Shown here in pieces: positions 8,535 through 16,070 of a stretch of DNA of 16,070 nt (positions within the stretch are counted from its first letter, which is position 1; every line of letters begins with the position of its first letter). The stretch is from Euperipatoides rowelli (taxonomy: Eukaryota > Onychophora > Udeonychophora > Euonychophora > Peripatopsidae), in assembly GCA_003024985.2 (NCBI GenBank), contig PXIH01S0002951.1; one strand, 5' to 3'. A program made the position numbers and the translations under genes. The notes below the pieces were generated by a model. That model searched no databases. It was not told where the DNA came from and saw nothing but the letters and a program-made list of their open reading frames with translations.

Positions 8535-11500
8535 CTAAAAAGAAAAATAAATATTTTCAGTATTATCAATAAATTGAACAAGTCATTTACTCATTTTATT
8601 AAGTTTTGAAGAGCATTGAAAGAAAAGACTAATGTAAATAGGAACATGACAAATACATAGTGTAATTTGGAAATCCAAATCAAGCATGGTAGGCCACGTG
8701 GCAGTACCACACCCAGAACAGCTAGAGGGTGCATATCCCAGCCTACCTGATTTTCAGCTAAATCTGGCTGATAGTTTTTTAAGATCTGGAATTTTTATAG
8801 TGTATTGGAATGTGAGGATTAATTGAGATTTTGAATATAATTATCCACAATCCAAACATTCATTGGCAGTGCTGTATATAATGATGACACCATTAAAATA
8901 ACAAACCCATCCTGTCAGAGTTATATCACAAATAACGGTTTTTATTTTAATTTAGTTCTTAATTTAACCAAATGGCATAAATAAAAATATTTAATGTATT
9001 TATAGAGCAATTTTACTACATTTTTTGGGAAAATGGGAAATTACTTTCTTATATAAGCTTAACATGGGAGGAGGTAAATTTTCAAGATGTAAGGAATTTC
9101 CTGGGTAGTATAGGAGTTCTGATAACCCTAGATACAGGTATTGTTATGACTATCTCTATAAAGGCTTTCAAACATACATAATATTTAAATAAACATGCTA
9201 CACCTGTCATTAATTAATTAGTAGGTCTATTTCAAAAGTAGAAAAATGGCACCAAAAGCATCAAAGTGAGGGATGACAAAATAATTTTTTAACACAAATA
9301 GCTCGTTCATTGATGAAAATCTAAATCTTCTGCAATGTTCATCATCTTTATTGTTGATATTAAGGGCACACAAAGGGAGTTAACATGTAGAATGAACGTA
9401 ACACAGCTTTAAACAAATGAAGTTAAAGCATCTAGAATCTATTGGTTTATAAGGTTCAATAGCTGTTGTCGAATAGAATTTGTGTTATGTTTACACTAGT
9501 CATATCACAATGCCTTTTTAATGTGTATTTGAAAAGTGGGCAGTGTAAATGTCTTAAAAATTTCAATTTAGTAGCGACCTGAGGAAATTTTTGACCAAGC
9601 TGTTTAACAATACTGTTGCCATTTGGCAACAACCTAATTGCCATTTTATGATAACTTCATCTCTTCACATTTTGCATTATTCAAGATTTTATTGCCATTT
9701 AGAAACATATCTAACACAAATCCAGTCTTGCAGTGACATCTAGTGACAATTTACAAAGATGAAGCTATAAAATAGGAATTAGGGTGTTGTTACTGTAAAT
9801 GGCAACAATCTAATTACTAATTTATAAAACTTCATCTCTGTAAATTTTGCATTATTCAAGATTTTATTGCCATTTGGAAACACTATCTAACACAAATCAG
9901 TGACAATTTACAAAGATGAAGTTATAAAATAAGAATTAGAGTGTGTTAAATGGCAACAATCTATTTACTACTTTATGATAATTTTCTCTGTAAATTTTCC
10001 ATTATTCAAGATTTTATTGCCATTTGGAAACATCACAATTATCTAACACAAATTCAGTCATGCAGTGACATCTAGGAATAATTTAAAGAAATTAAGTTAT
10101 AAAATAGAAATTAATGAAAGGAGGTTTTTAGTCATTTCTTGTTTTTAACTTTAAATCTATCAATTTTATTTTGATGAAATTTTTTTTAGTAACTGACAAA
10201 CATAAATAGAAATAATAGTTTGATAATTTAAAAAATTCATTATTTCAATTATATGAAATATATGAATCGTCACAATTACAAAATTTGGTAGAACAGCATT
10301 AATGTCACTAAAATGATATAAATTATTGTAAAGCTAAATGTAAAATATAAGTATGGACTTACTTTTGGAATAAAATTTGGAATTTTAATATCCACAACAT
10401 AATAACTTAATTGAGCCAGAAGAGGGCACTGAATTACTTTTTCATTGGCGGTACAGAGATCAAATTTATTATTGTAAAGATTATTTCCATTATAACTCAC
10501 ATCTATATAAAGTTTTCCATCTAGGATTTCATGATCTGAAAAAAAAAAATGTCCATTTATAATAATGATTTATTATTATTAGTAGGCTAAGCAAAAGCTA
10601 ATTAATAAGTTATCTCTGTTTATGGAGTCTAAAATAAAATAGGCTACCTGATAAATAAAAGGGAAAACATGACATTTTTCTTTTAAATTAGAACTGTCAA
10701 ATGATCAAAAAGCTATGATCTATGTGAGACCTGCAGATAAAATAACATTCTATATAAATATCATGAAGTGATCATATTTTTGAAAGCCAAACAAGGACAC
10801 ATTCTGAAATAAGATGATCAGAAAAATGCACCAATATGGTAATCGTAAGTATATCTATGGTCTGTGGTGAATAGTGATGGCTTTCGGCTTAGTGATAATC
10901 CCTCCAATACAGTAATAATCAGTCCTTTTTTATGCAAGTCGGTTTACAATTTTTAAGTTTCTTGTTTAAGTTTCACCAAATAGCAAACCTAGAATGTAGC
11001 AATTTCTTTTTTTTTTTTCTTAAAAAAATAAACAGGCCTGAAATTCTAATAATAATAATAATAATAGCCTGCTTGGTTATTTATTGTGTTAAGAGAGGGA
11101 GGGGAGTATAGCTAAAGGGAGAAAACTGAAAGCTGACTTCTTAATTTTTTTCCAATCATTTTTATGTATTTTTAAGCTAGTAAATAATAATATAAAATGA
11201 CAGCACAGGTAAAATAATTTAGGAGAAGTATATTTATAACATCTTAGATCAGAAGTAAAGATAATTTTTGAGTAAATAATTTCATCATAAATGATTTAAA
11301 AATGCAATTTACAATAAAATTAAAACTTATTTACAGACATATTCCATAGGACAGAATGTAATACAAACACAAGCAAAAATATTTTCATATTCCAAAAAAA
11401 AAAAAATACTATTACCGGTATCCCTCTTTTTTTCTTTTAAAAATCTTACATCTTTAACAATTACAATTATCAAAAGTATATTTCAATTTATATGTATAAA

Positions 11501-13478
11501 AAAGAATTGTTTACATAAGAAATATTATGTGAATTTAATTTATTCTAATTTGTAAACTTAATGTTTTGATTATAGAATTTTTATTTAATTATATTGTAAT
11601 CTATATTTTAATATGGACAAATAACAAGAATTTTTAATTTTTTAATGTTCAATTTGTAATTTATGATTTGTAAATTATTAAATGTTTTTTGAGGAAAAAA
11701 ATAAAAAAAAAATTATAATATACCTAGATTTCAATTATATTTGTTAATCTAAGATTACTTAGGCATTGATTACTATTCTGATTATTATTGAGAAATATGG
11801 GAGATGCTACCCCATATTTCCTTTTATTTTGTAATAGTTTGATGTGAAAATAAAGTTTTGTTTTTTAAAAAAAAAATGCAATTTACATCAACTGATAAGT
11901 TGGTTTGATGAAATATATTGTTGGCTTGATGAAATATATTGCATTTATCATTCATAGCTGAAAATATGAGGTTTTTAGATATACTGACATAACTAACCTA
12001 GATGCCAGCACAGTATAAATAAACAAATTCTGCTAAGGCAATATGGCACATTGCAGGAGTATTCACTATCCTGGGCTATTGTTAGTTTTAAAAACAGGTT
12101 TAATAACTATTATTAAAAAATACACATCATTAACTGAATTAATTCAATATAAAAAACAAATTTGTCTTGTCAGTTTGGCCGTGCCGTACAGTAGTGACCA
12201 AGTGAAGCTATCGGCATACACTGGGGATTGTGGTTAAAATCCTCAGGGTGGACACTACTCTTTGGTCTTTTATGAGTTTGGTGCCTCAAAAGAATTCTTA
12301 ATAGTACAAGATTAGTTTGGGACCTACAATATATTTGGAAATTGTGGAGAATGGTAAAGAAGAATTCTGTATCTCACAGTGATTTTTTTTTTTTTTTTCT
12401 GTGTGTTTTGTTGCTTTTTTATGGCGGTAAAATTATGATTATAATATTGTTCATTCTATGTAAATAGTAGATTTGTTAATTGGGATATTTGAATTAATAA
12501 CAGTTATACTCAACTGTACATGCATAAGCTTAAACTTTGAATAAAATTAAATTAAATAATAAAATGTAGCTAAACTTACATAGTTTATTTCTTTATTTAT
12601 TCTTAAAAGGCAATTAAAGCAATGTGTATAAGAACTTAAATTAAATAAAAACTATATCTAACGCGCACACACAAGCCCAAAAAAATAAAACCGCTTTCGA
12701 GGTTAGCTGCAATTTCGCTTAGGCGTTGTTAAATACTAAAATGTGTAACTATTGTAAAAACGAAGTGTGATCGAATACCGCCTATCCCAGTCTGTTATAA
12801 AATATTTAATTCTTGTTTTTTCTTCTATTTTATATGTAACTGAGAAATATTATTTATTATGTATATATTAATGTAAAAAAAAAAATAAAAAAAGGAAGAA
12901 TTTAGTCACAAATTTTGATGTTAAGATTAAGTTGTAACCATATTATTTTATTAGTGATATTTTGTAAAGGTAGACTCAAAGACAAAATGTTTCCCAAATA
13001 TAAATTTGAAATATTATTTCTGAATGTTTAGTTCTATAATATTGAGGAGTAAATCGTTCAAAAATAGTGTATTCTGATGTAGAACAGATTTTTTTTTCTC
13101 TTCATCTTTCTAAGTATACAGTACTTAATTTGAACGTTGTAATTATGAACCTGAATATTTAGTCTGCCAGTTCCATAACAATGTTTATATATGGCAACCC
13201 TGGCCATAGAAACCCAAAGTGACCTGTCATGTCTTATAATTTTAAAAGGTAATTGAATGCATCACCACATTATTTAAAATCGTCGCTTAAATTTAGAAAA
13301 TGTTTGTTTTAAAATGTTTGGAATTATCACAATAAAGAGTAATCTAAATACTTACCCCAAGTTACATTCACCACAGACTGGGATTTAACTCCACCTAGTT
13401 CTTCATCCTCAACCATTAAAACTTGACCAATCATTACACGCTTGATGGCATCTATAGCAATAAAATTACATTGAGATA
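8454..13478 (-). CDS. ML-domain (MD-2-related lipid-recognition) protein, three 3' exons, 5' exon missing
   Basis: Seen: three short minus-strand exons (13478 or 13451 to 13356, 10535-10363, 8534-8454) with GT..AG boundaries and compatible phases (1, then 0), ending in tandem TGA TGA. The joined product is about 115-124 residues. It carries, in order, an N-terminal Cys (longer exon A only), VSYNGNNLY, FDLC, QCPLL, IPNFIPKGRYT, WAEDQEGQIIGC and a final SDFTI. Known: this order matches ML-domain proteins (NPC2, GM2 activator, PI/PG transfer protein), small secreted or lysosomal beta-sandwich lipid carriers of about 120-150 mature residues, often with paired disulfides. Inferred: extracellular or lysosomal lipid/sterol binding; the ligand cannot be told. 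The signal-peptide exon was not found and is probably beyond the right edge. Introns are about 1.8 and 2.8 kb and full of repeats. No frameshift or stop interrupts the exons, which argues against a pseudogene. Confidence 0.75.
8535..9614. other. Last intron of the ML gene, distal part
   Basis: Non-coding and A+T-rich. A less A+T-rich patch at about 8680-8755 holds the 10-bp palindrome GCCACGTGGC (8693-8702), which contains a CACGTG E-box. A minus-strand frame at 9456-9644 overlaps the foldback repeats and has no known motif. Confidence 0.5.
9615..10113. repeat. Tandem array of three foldback (MITE-like) units, about 150-177 bp each
   Basis: Three units start near 9620, 9797 and 9948. Each contains the same 25-bp core, ATTATTCAAGATTTTATTGC plus CATTT, at 9676, 9851 and 10001. 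Each begins with AAATGGCAACAATCTAATT-like sequence and has imperfect terminal inverted arms. In unit 2 about 40 bp at 9806-9846 (CAATCTAATTACT...CTGTAAATT) pairs with 9904-9943 (CAATTTACAAAGATGAAG...). Unit 1 pairs with its right arm at 9747-9786. Unit 1 also has a GTTGCC/GGCAAC palindrome at 9615-9630. The array lies in the last intron of the ML gene. It looks like nested or tandemly duplicated MITEs, or a young satellite derived from one. Confidence 0.8.
10114..10362. other. Intron sequence between foldback array and exon B
   Basis: A+T-rich, with no feature beyond the donor of exon B. Confidence 0.5.
10363..10535 (-). CDS. ML-domain gene, central exon (B)
   Basis: The exon is 173 nt, between a strong acceptor (T-rich tract ending CAG) and donor GTAAGTCC. 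It opens with AT, completing a GAT (Asp) codon with the G of exon A, and runs 57 codons to end in phase 0. It carries the diagnostic core of the family: GKLYIDVSYNGNNLY, then KFDLC, then a second Cys in QCPLL, then IPNFIP. The DLC and CPL cysteines are 11 residues apart, consistent with the short loop disulfide of ML proteins. The codons are clean, and G+C is higher than in the flanking intron. Confidence 0.78.
10536..11791. other. Intron of the ML gene, proximal part
   Basis: Non-coding A+T-rich sequence with an (AAT)n microsatellite at 11047-11066 and several short A or T tracts. No exon-like segment noticed on either strand. Confidence 0.5.
11047..11066. repeat. (TAA)n microsatellite
   Basis: About 6.7 uninterrupted TAA units. 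Confidence 0.9.
11792..11820. repeat. Perfect 10-bp hairpin (9-nt loop)
   Basis: GAAATATGGG (11792-11801) and CCCATATTTC (11811-11820) flank AGATGCTAC. It lies about 30 nt before an AATAAA and A10 tract on the plus strand, so it may be the 3' UTR stem of a retroposed transcript. Confidence 0.85.
11849..11876 (+). repeat. AATAAA plus A10 tract: possible retroposed 3' end
   Basis: AATAAA at 11849-11854 is followed 12 nt later by ten A residues (11867-11876), inside an ML-gene intron but on the opposite strand. Confidence 0.35.
11901..11942. repeat. Two tandem 21-bp units
   Basis: TGGTTTGATGAAATATATTG (11901-11920) and TGGCTTGATGAAATATATTG (11922-11941) are identical but for one base, giving a 21-bp period. 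Confidence 0.9.
12178..12255 (+). mobile_element. Possible tRNA-derived SINE head, decayed
   Basis: GGTTAAAATCC (12232-12242) matches the pol III B-box GGTTCGAATCC at 9 of 11 positions, the two changes being at the CpG. It is followed by a GGGTGGAC-like acceptor-stem return. About 40 nt upstream, TAGTGACCAAGTG is a weak A-box candidate, near the spacing of a tRNA promoter. The patch is less A+T-rich than its surroundings. No full cloverleaf can be drawn, so this is tentative. Confidence 0.3.
12256..13355. other. Intron of the ML gene next to exon A
   Basis: A+T-rich with T16 at 12383-12398 and A tracts near 12877-12893. A CpG-containing patch at about 12660-12790 and a patch at about 13185-13230 with GGCAACCCTGGCC are less A+T-rich, but neither shows a recognisable gene or element. 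Confidence 0.45.
13356..13478 (-). CDS. ML-domain gene, first visible exon (A)
   Basis: The donor is GTAAGTAT just below 13356, giving an exon end ...GTA ACT TGG G (phase 1). Two acceptors in the same frame are possible. One after TTATTGCTATAG starts the exon at 13451 (96 nt); one after AATTATTTTAG starts it at 13478 (123 nt). The longer form adds SQCNFIAID. Its Cys lies about 65 residues before the DLC Cys, the spacing expected for the first cysteine of an ML domain, and brings the total to four cysteines (two potential disulfides). I therefore prefer 13478. Both forms need one base from a preceding exon, so this is not the first exon. The encoded strand includes GGVKSQSVVNVTW. Confidence 0.68.
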
Positions 13479-13642
13479 CTAAAATAATTATGGAAAATTT
13501 ACTGTCATGTAACACATGCCAGTAAAATGAAGTGTTTACACGAAGTGACGCATGCTAATAAATTATTCCGTAATCTTTAAATTATATCATTTACAGTATA
13601 TTGAAGATTGAATGAATCAGATGCAGATCACTATATTTTTTG
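13479..13642. other. Intron between exon A and the LINE tail
   Basis: No exon with a usable donor and initiating frame was found here; the nearest GTAAAT-type donors follow stop-rich sequence. Confidence 0.45.
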
Positions 13643-13656
13643 TTTATTTATTTATT
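13643..13656 (-). repeat. AAAT microsatellite, probable 3' tail of the LINE
   Basis: Minus-strand AAATAAATAAATAA follows an A+T-rich 3' region that reads ...TTTTAACCCATTAAAATAAATAA. Simple-repeat tails of this kind are common at LINE 3' ends, so I place the element terminus here. Confidence 0.45.
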
Positions 13657-13746
13657 TTAATGGGTTAAAATAAGCATATAATGCTTTTGAACCCTACAAG
13701 TTAAATCATGAACAAAAATAAAGTCTCACAAGGAAAAATTATACAA

Positions 13747-13774
13747 TAGGCTACAATAACAATACGGTAGCCTA
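13747..13774. repeat. 8-bp inverted repeat TAGGCTAC/GTAGCCTA
   Basis: TAGGCTAC at 13747-13754 and GTAGCCTA at 13767-13774 lie in the presumed 3' region of the LINE. Confidence 0.7.
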
Positions 13775-14351
13775 CTATACATACAGGCCAAATGAAGATC
13801 ATTAAAAATATATACGGTATATAATATAAAAATACAACAGGTAAATATCTAAATATACAGTATAAATACAACAGGTAAATAATATCTAACTCTTAATAAT
13901 AAATCTATTAATATAAATATTAAGATGTAAATAATAATATTTCTAATAATTAATATAATAAAATAATGATTAGCCTAATACCGAAATGTTAAAAAAAAAA
14001 ATATATTAATTAAAACAATGGATTAAGAAACATGTAATAGTCAAAAGTATCATTGAATTCTAAAGAATAAAAGCAATTTCAAATTGAGTTTTTATATTAC
14101 AATACAATCAAATATGATCCGATTACATATTAAATCTATTTCCATATGAATTGTTACTGTATATAGTTAGTTCTACAACTTAAGATTATCTTTAATATTA
14201 AACCACCATTTTTTTTTAATATTTTTTTAATTATTATTATTGTTTATTTTTTTATCCACTGCAGAGACATAATTTTAAAGTTTCAATAGAAAATCTAAAT
14301 CATGTTCTTAAAATATTTTTTGCCCATTAAGAAACAAATCTACTTTTTTTA

Positions 14352-15071
14352 AAAAACATTGAAAGTCAATGCTTCAACAATATCAGTGGGCAACGAATTC
14401 CAATCATTCACGTTTCTATATGAAAAAAAATTGAATCTAGCTGCAGAATGTACTAAATCTTTTTTTTAAATTTATATTTGTGACTTCTGATGATTGAGGA
14501 ATTATCAATGTTGAAGAATTTTCTATTGTTTTTTTTCAATAACAATTATTTTGTATTACTGAATTAAGTCACCTCAATAGATTCGTTGTTGAGGTGTGAT
14601 ACTCTTATACTATAATAGTCTATCAAGTCGAGATTGATAATATAAATGTTGTAGAGATATATTTTTTTTTTAAATACTTTCTAAATATGCGATTAAGATT
14701 ATCAATGTCTCCTTTATTTCTATAGTAATAAATTGAAGACAGTAATCAATATTACTCTGTATATAGTTTTTATATACAGAGGCAAATAGATAAATTGTCA
14801 TCAATGGAATTAAATATACGGTAATGAACATATGTGCAAATTTTTGACTTATTTTTTTTGTGATTATATTAATATGTTCAGTAAATTTGAGACGATGATC
14901 AAAGGTAATCCCAAATCTTTTATACTATATACTTTATGAATTGTGTAACCATCAATTTTGAGGTCAAAATCGACATCTCTACAGTAGGACATGTAAAAGG
15001 TTTTTTTTATAATTTAGACAGAGACCATGTTCAGCTAACCAGCTAGCTAACATGTTCAAATCTCTCTGAAG
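14352..15071 (-). pseudogene. Frameshifted thumb and C-terminus of the same RT
   Basis: Homology to the LINE C-terminal region continues in changing frames below the palm fragment. At 15071-15003 one frame reads LQRDLNMLASWLAEHGL. At about 15002-14909 another reads FYMSYCRDVDFDL and KVYSIKDLG. At 14908-14842 a third reads VTFDHRLKFTEHINIITKK. Near 14770-14700 there is NYIQSNIDYC, and at 14418-14352 RNVNDWNSLPTDIVEA. These correspond to the KDLG-V-x-D..L.F..HI block and the final WNSLP block of CR1/Jockey ORF2. At least three frameshifts plus internal stops separate the pieces. Confidence 0.7.
14755..14781. repeat. Perfect 11-bp hairpin (5-nt loop) in the RT remnant
   Basis: CTCTGTATATA (14755-14765) and TATATACAGAG (14771-14781) flank GTTTT. 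The hairpin lies just before the NYIQSNIDYC block of the degraded RT. Confidence 0.85.
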
Positions 15072-15888
15072 AGTCAAATACAAATATGCGGACAACAACA
15101 GACCATAGAATTGAATCTGGCAGTACATCACTGCCAGATTCAATTCTCCTGATCAATTTAAAATCATCAGCATATAGAATAAGATGATAATTAATAATGG
15201 GGACTAGATCTGAAACAAAAACATTAAATAAAATGGCTGCCAATATCATACTCTGCGGAAGCCTAGTTTTAATATGAAATTGCTTTGACATTACTTTATC
15301 AATGGACACTAAACTTTCTATCACAAAAAAACCATATATCCACCTTACAATATTTTCATCAACTTTAAAATTTACTAGTTTGTTACATAAAGCTTCTGGG
15401 TTAACAAAGTCAAATGCTCTTGTTAAGTCAATATAGATTACTATTATAGGGCATCTAAATTCAAAAGCTTCTGTAAGGGTATTTAAAGAATCGATCAAAT
15501 TATCAAAACAACCCTGACCCTTTCTAAAGCCGTATTGTCTGTCTGATAAAATACCAAAGTTGTCAATGTTTTCATTCAGTCTCCTAAATATCACCCTTTC
15601 AGCCATTTTACTTATTGTATTAGTCAAAGCTATTGGTCTATAACTATTTATGTCAGACCTATTGCCTTTTCTAAACCTGGGAGTAATTATGGATTCCTTC
15701 CATTCATTAGGATAAAAGCATGCTTTAAGGAAAAATTGACTATCATAAATGAAAGGTAAAAAATAGTCGGAATGTGATTTAACAAAGTTGTATGAAATAA
15801 AATCAGGAACTTTTGAATTAGTAGATTTAAAGGTATTCATGATATTACTTAGTTCATTATAATTAATCAAGTAACTTGGTGTCTCAGC
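15043..15888 (-). pseudogene. Reverse transcriptase palm fragment of non-LTR element
   Basis: This is an open stretch of about 281 codons with no real start: the frame opens after a TAA at 15891-15889, and the nearest start-like codon (15870) is TTG. Counting from 15870, the family motifs appear in order. They are YPNEWKESIITP (53-64), YRPIALTNTISKMAERVI (77-94), QYGFRKGQGC (112-121), YIDLTRAFD with the catalytic Asp (146-154), a PQ-containing motif (205-206) and YADD (233-236). The segment after PQ normally reads G-S-x-L-G-P but here is S-M-I-L-A-A, so glycines usually conserved are lost. After residue 250 the frame departs from the family, at an inverted duplication, and then stops. The RT copies element RNA at the insertion site; this copy is not expected to be active. 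Confidence 0.85.
15108..15146. repeat. Perfect 16-bp inverted duplication (7-nt loop) inside the RT remnant
   Basis: The arms GAATTGAATCTGGCAG (15108-15123) and CTGCCAGATTCAATTC (15131-15146) are perfectly complementary around TACATCA. One arm encodes the normal RT residues after YADD (RIESGS). The other falls exactly where the reading frame departs from the family, so it looks like an inverted local copy rather than an ancestral hairpin. Confidence 0.9.
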
Positions 15889-15890
15889 TT

Positions 15891-16070
15891 AAATCTTTTT
15901 ATAAATAATACCTTCATTTGCCTTAAAGTTAGTAGGAAATAAACAGCACAAGTCATTATGCTTCACTTCATTCTAAGATGAATTTGGTTTTCTTTATGAT
16001 TTTTTTTAAAAGTAAACTATGAGAAAAAATAGTTTACTTTTGCCTGTGCTTTGTAATTTGATTTTAAACC
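15891..16070. other. Right-edge sequence upstream of the LINE remnant
   Basis: This 180-nt stretch holds the 13-bp hairpin and a possible small minus-strand exon (15972-15912). That exon has AG/GT boundaries and ends in phase 1, as exon A requires. Alternatively it is decayed 5' sequence of the LINE. I cannot decide between these. Confidence 0.3.
16008..16041. repeat. Perfect 13-bp hairpin (8-nt loop)
   Basis: AAAAGTAAACTAT (16008-16020) and ATAGTTTACTTTT (16029-16041) flank GAGAAAAA. It lies just upstream (minus-strand sense) of the LINE remnant. Function unknown; it could be a cruciform-prone repeat or part of a small foldback element cut off by the window edge. Confidence 0.85.

Larger units (their letters stand above)
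13643..15890 (-). mobile_element. 5'-truncated CR1/Jockey-like non-LTR retrotransposon, degenerate
   Basis: Read on the minus strand, this block has the expected order of a LINE ORF2 3' half. First come the RT palm motifs (15888-15043). Next are frameshifted thumb pieces (about 15071-14842) and a C-terminal motif RNVNDWNSLPTDIVEA (about 14418-14352). Then an A+T-rich 3' region runs to an AAAT microsatellite tail at 13656-13643. The palm and the NDWNSLP terminus are characteristic of CR1/Jockey-type LINEs. No endonuclease domain is present, so the copy is 5' truncated. Several frameshifts and stops show it is dead. It lies on the same strand as the ML gene, upstream of exon A, so probably within that gene's first intron. 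The 3' boundary at the AAAT run and the 5' boundary near 15890 are inferred; no target-site duplication was identified. Confidence 0.7.

Noticed and set aside
9456-9644. 62-codon minus-strand open frame
   Set aside because: Runs into the foldback repeat array; no recognisable domain.
12043-12237. 64-codon plus-strand open frame
   Set aside because: Overlaps the SINE-like patch; translation resembles nothing.
12700-12785. tRNA-like B-box (GATCGAATACC) in a CpG-containing patch
   Set aside because: The only upstream A-box candidate is about 64 nt away and poor; no cloverleaf can be drawn.
13806-13823. Mini-exon MIFIWP before GTATGTAT (minus strand) as start of the ML gene
   Set aside because: Too short for a signal peptide, ends in the wrong phase for exon A, and lies inside the LINE 3' region.
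15904-15960. Signal-peptide-like frame MTCAVYFLLTLRQMK on the minus strand
   Set aside because: Ends in phase 0; joining it to exon A gives immediate stops with either acceptor.

Overview
The window is eukaryotic, most likely from an arthropod and probably an insect. It is very A+T-rich (roughly 70% or more by eye). Its only convincing host gene is split by kilobase-scale introns with GT..AG boundaries, and most of the rest is decayed retrotransposon sequence, A/T tracts and small repeats. No bacterial features, operons, CRISPR arrays, rRNA or intact tRNA genes were seen. The species cannot be fixed from sequence alone.

The best-supported gene is on the minus strand: three exons (about 13478-13356, 10535-10363, 8534-8454) that join in phase. 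They encode the C-terminal ~124 residues of a small secreted-type ML-domain (MD-2-related lipid-recognition) protein of the NPC2 / PI-PG-transfer / GM2-activator superfamily. The signal-peptide exon is not found and probably lies beyond the right edge. The exons are too short to stand out as ORFs.

Layout. 1-1415: no clear gene; a diverged tandem duplication and a probable non-LTR 3' end with a (TTTGAA)3 tail. 1416-2782: A+T-rich, with a minus-strand AATAAA plus A16 tail that looks like a retroposed 3' end. 2782-4071: TE graveyard with a Ty3/gypsy-type gag remnant, then a non-LTR reverse-transcriptase fragment, then a possible AATAAA/A12 end. 4072-5900: A+T-rich with A tracts, no gene seen. 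5917-6064 and 7258-7404: two weak plus-strand terminal-exon candidates. 6411-6660: a minus-strand non-LTR linker fragment. 7405-8453: probable intergenic/3' UTR space between converging transcripts. 8454-13478: the ML gene; its introns hold a three-unit tandem foldback repeat (9615-10113), a 10-bp hairpin, a 21-bp tandem duplication and a possible tRNA-derived SINE. 13643-15890: a 5'-truncated, frameshifted CR1/Jockey-like non-LTR element on the minus strand, probably inside the first intron of the ML gene.

No previously undescribed multi-gene system is visible. The points most worth a second look are the spliced ML gene and its alternative acceptor, the tandem foldback array, and a perfect 16-bp inverted duplication sitting exactly where the RT reading frame breaks.
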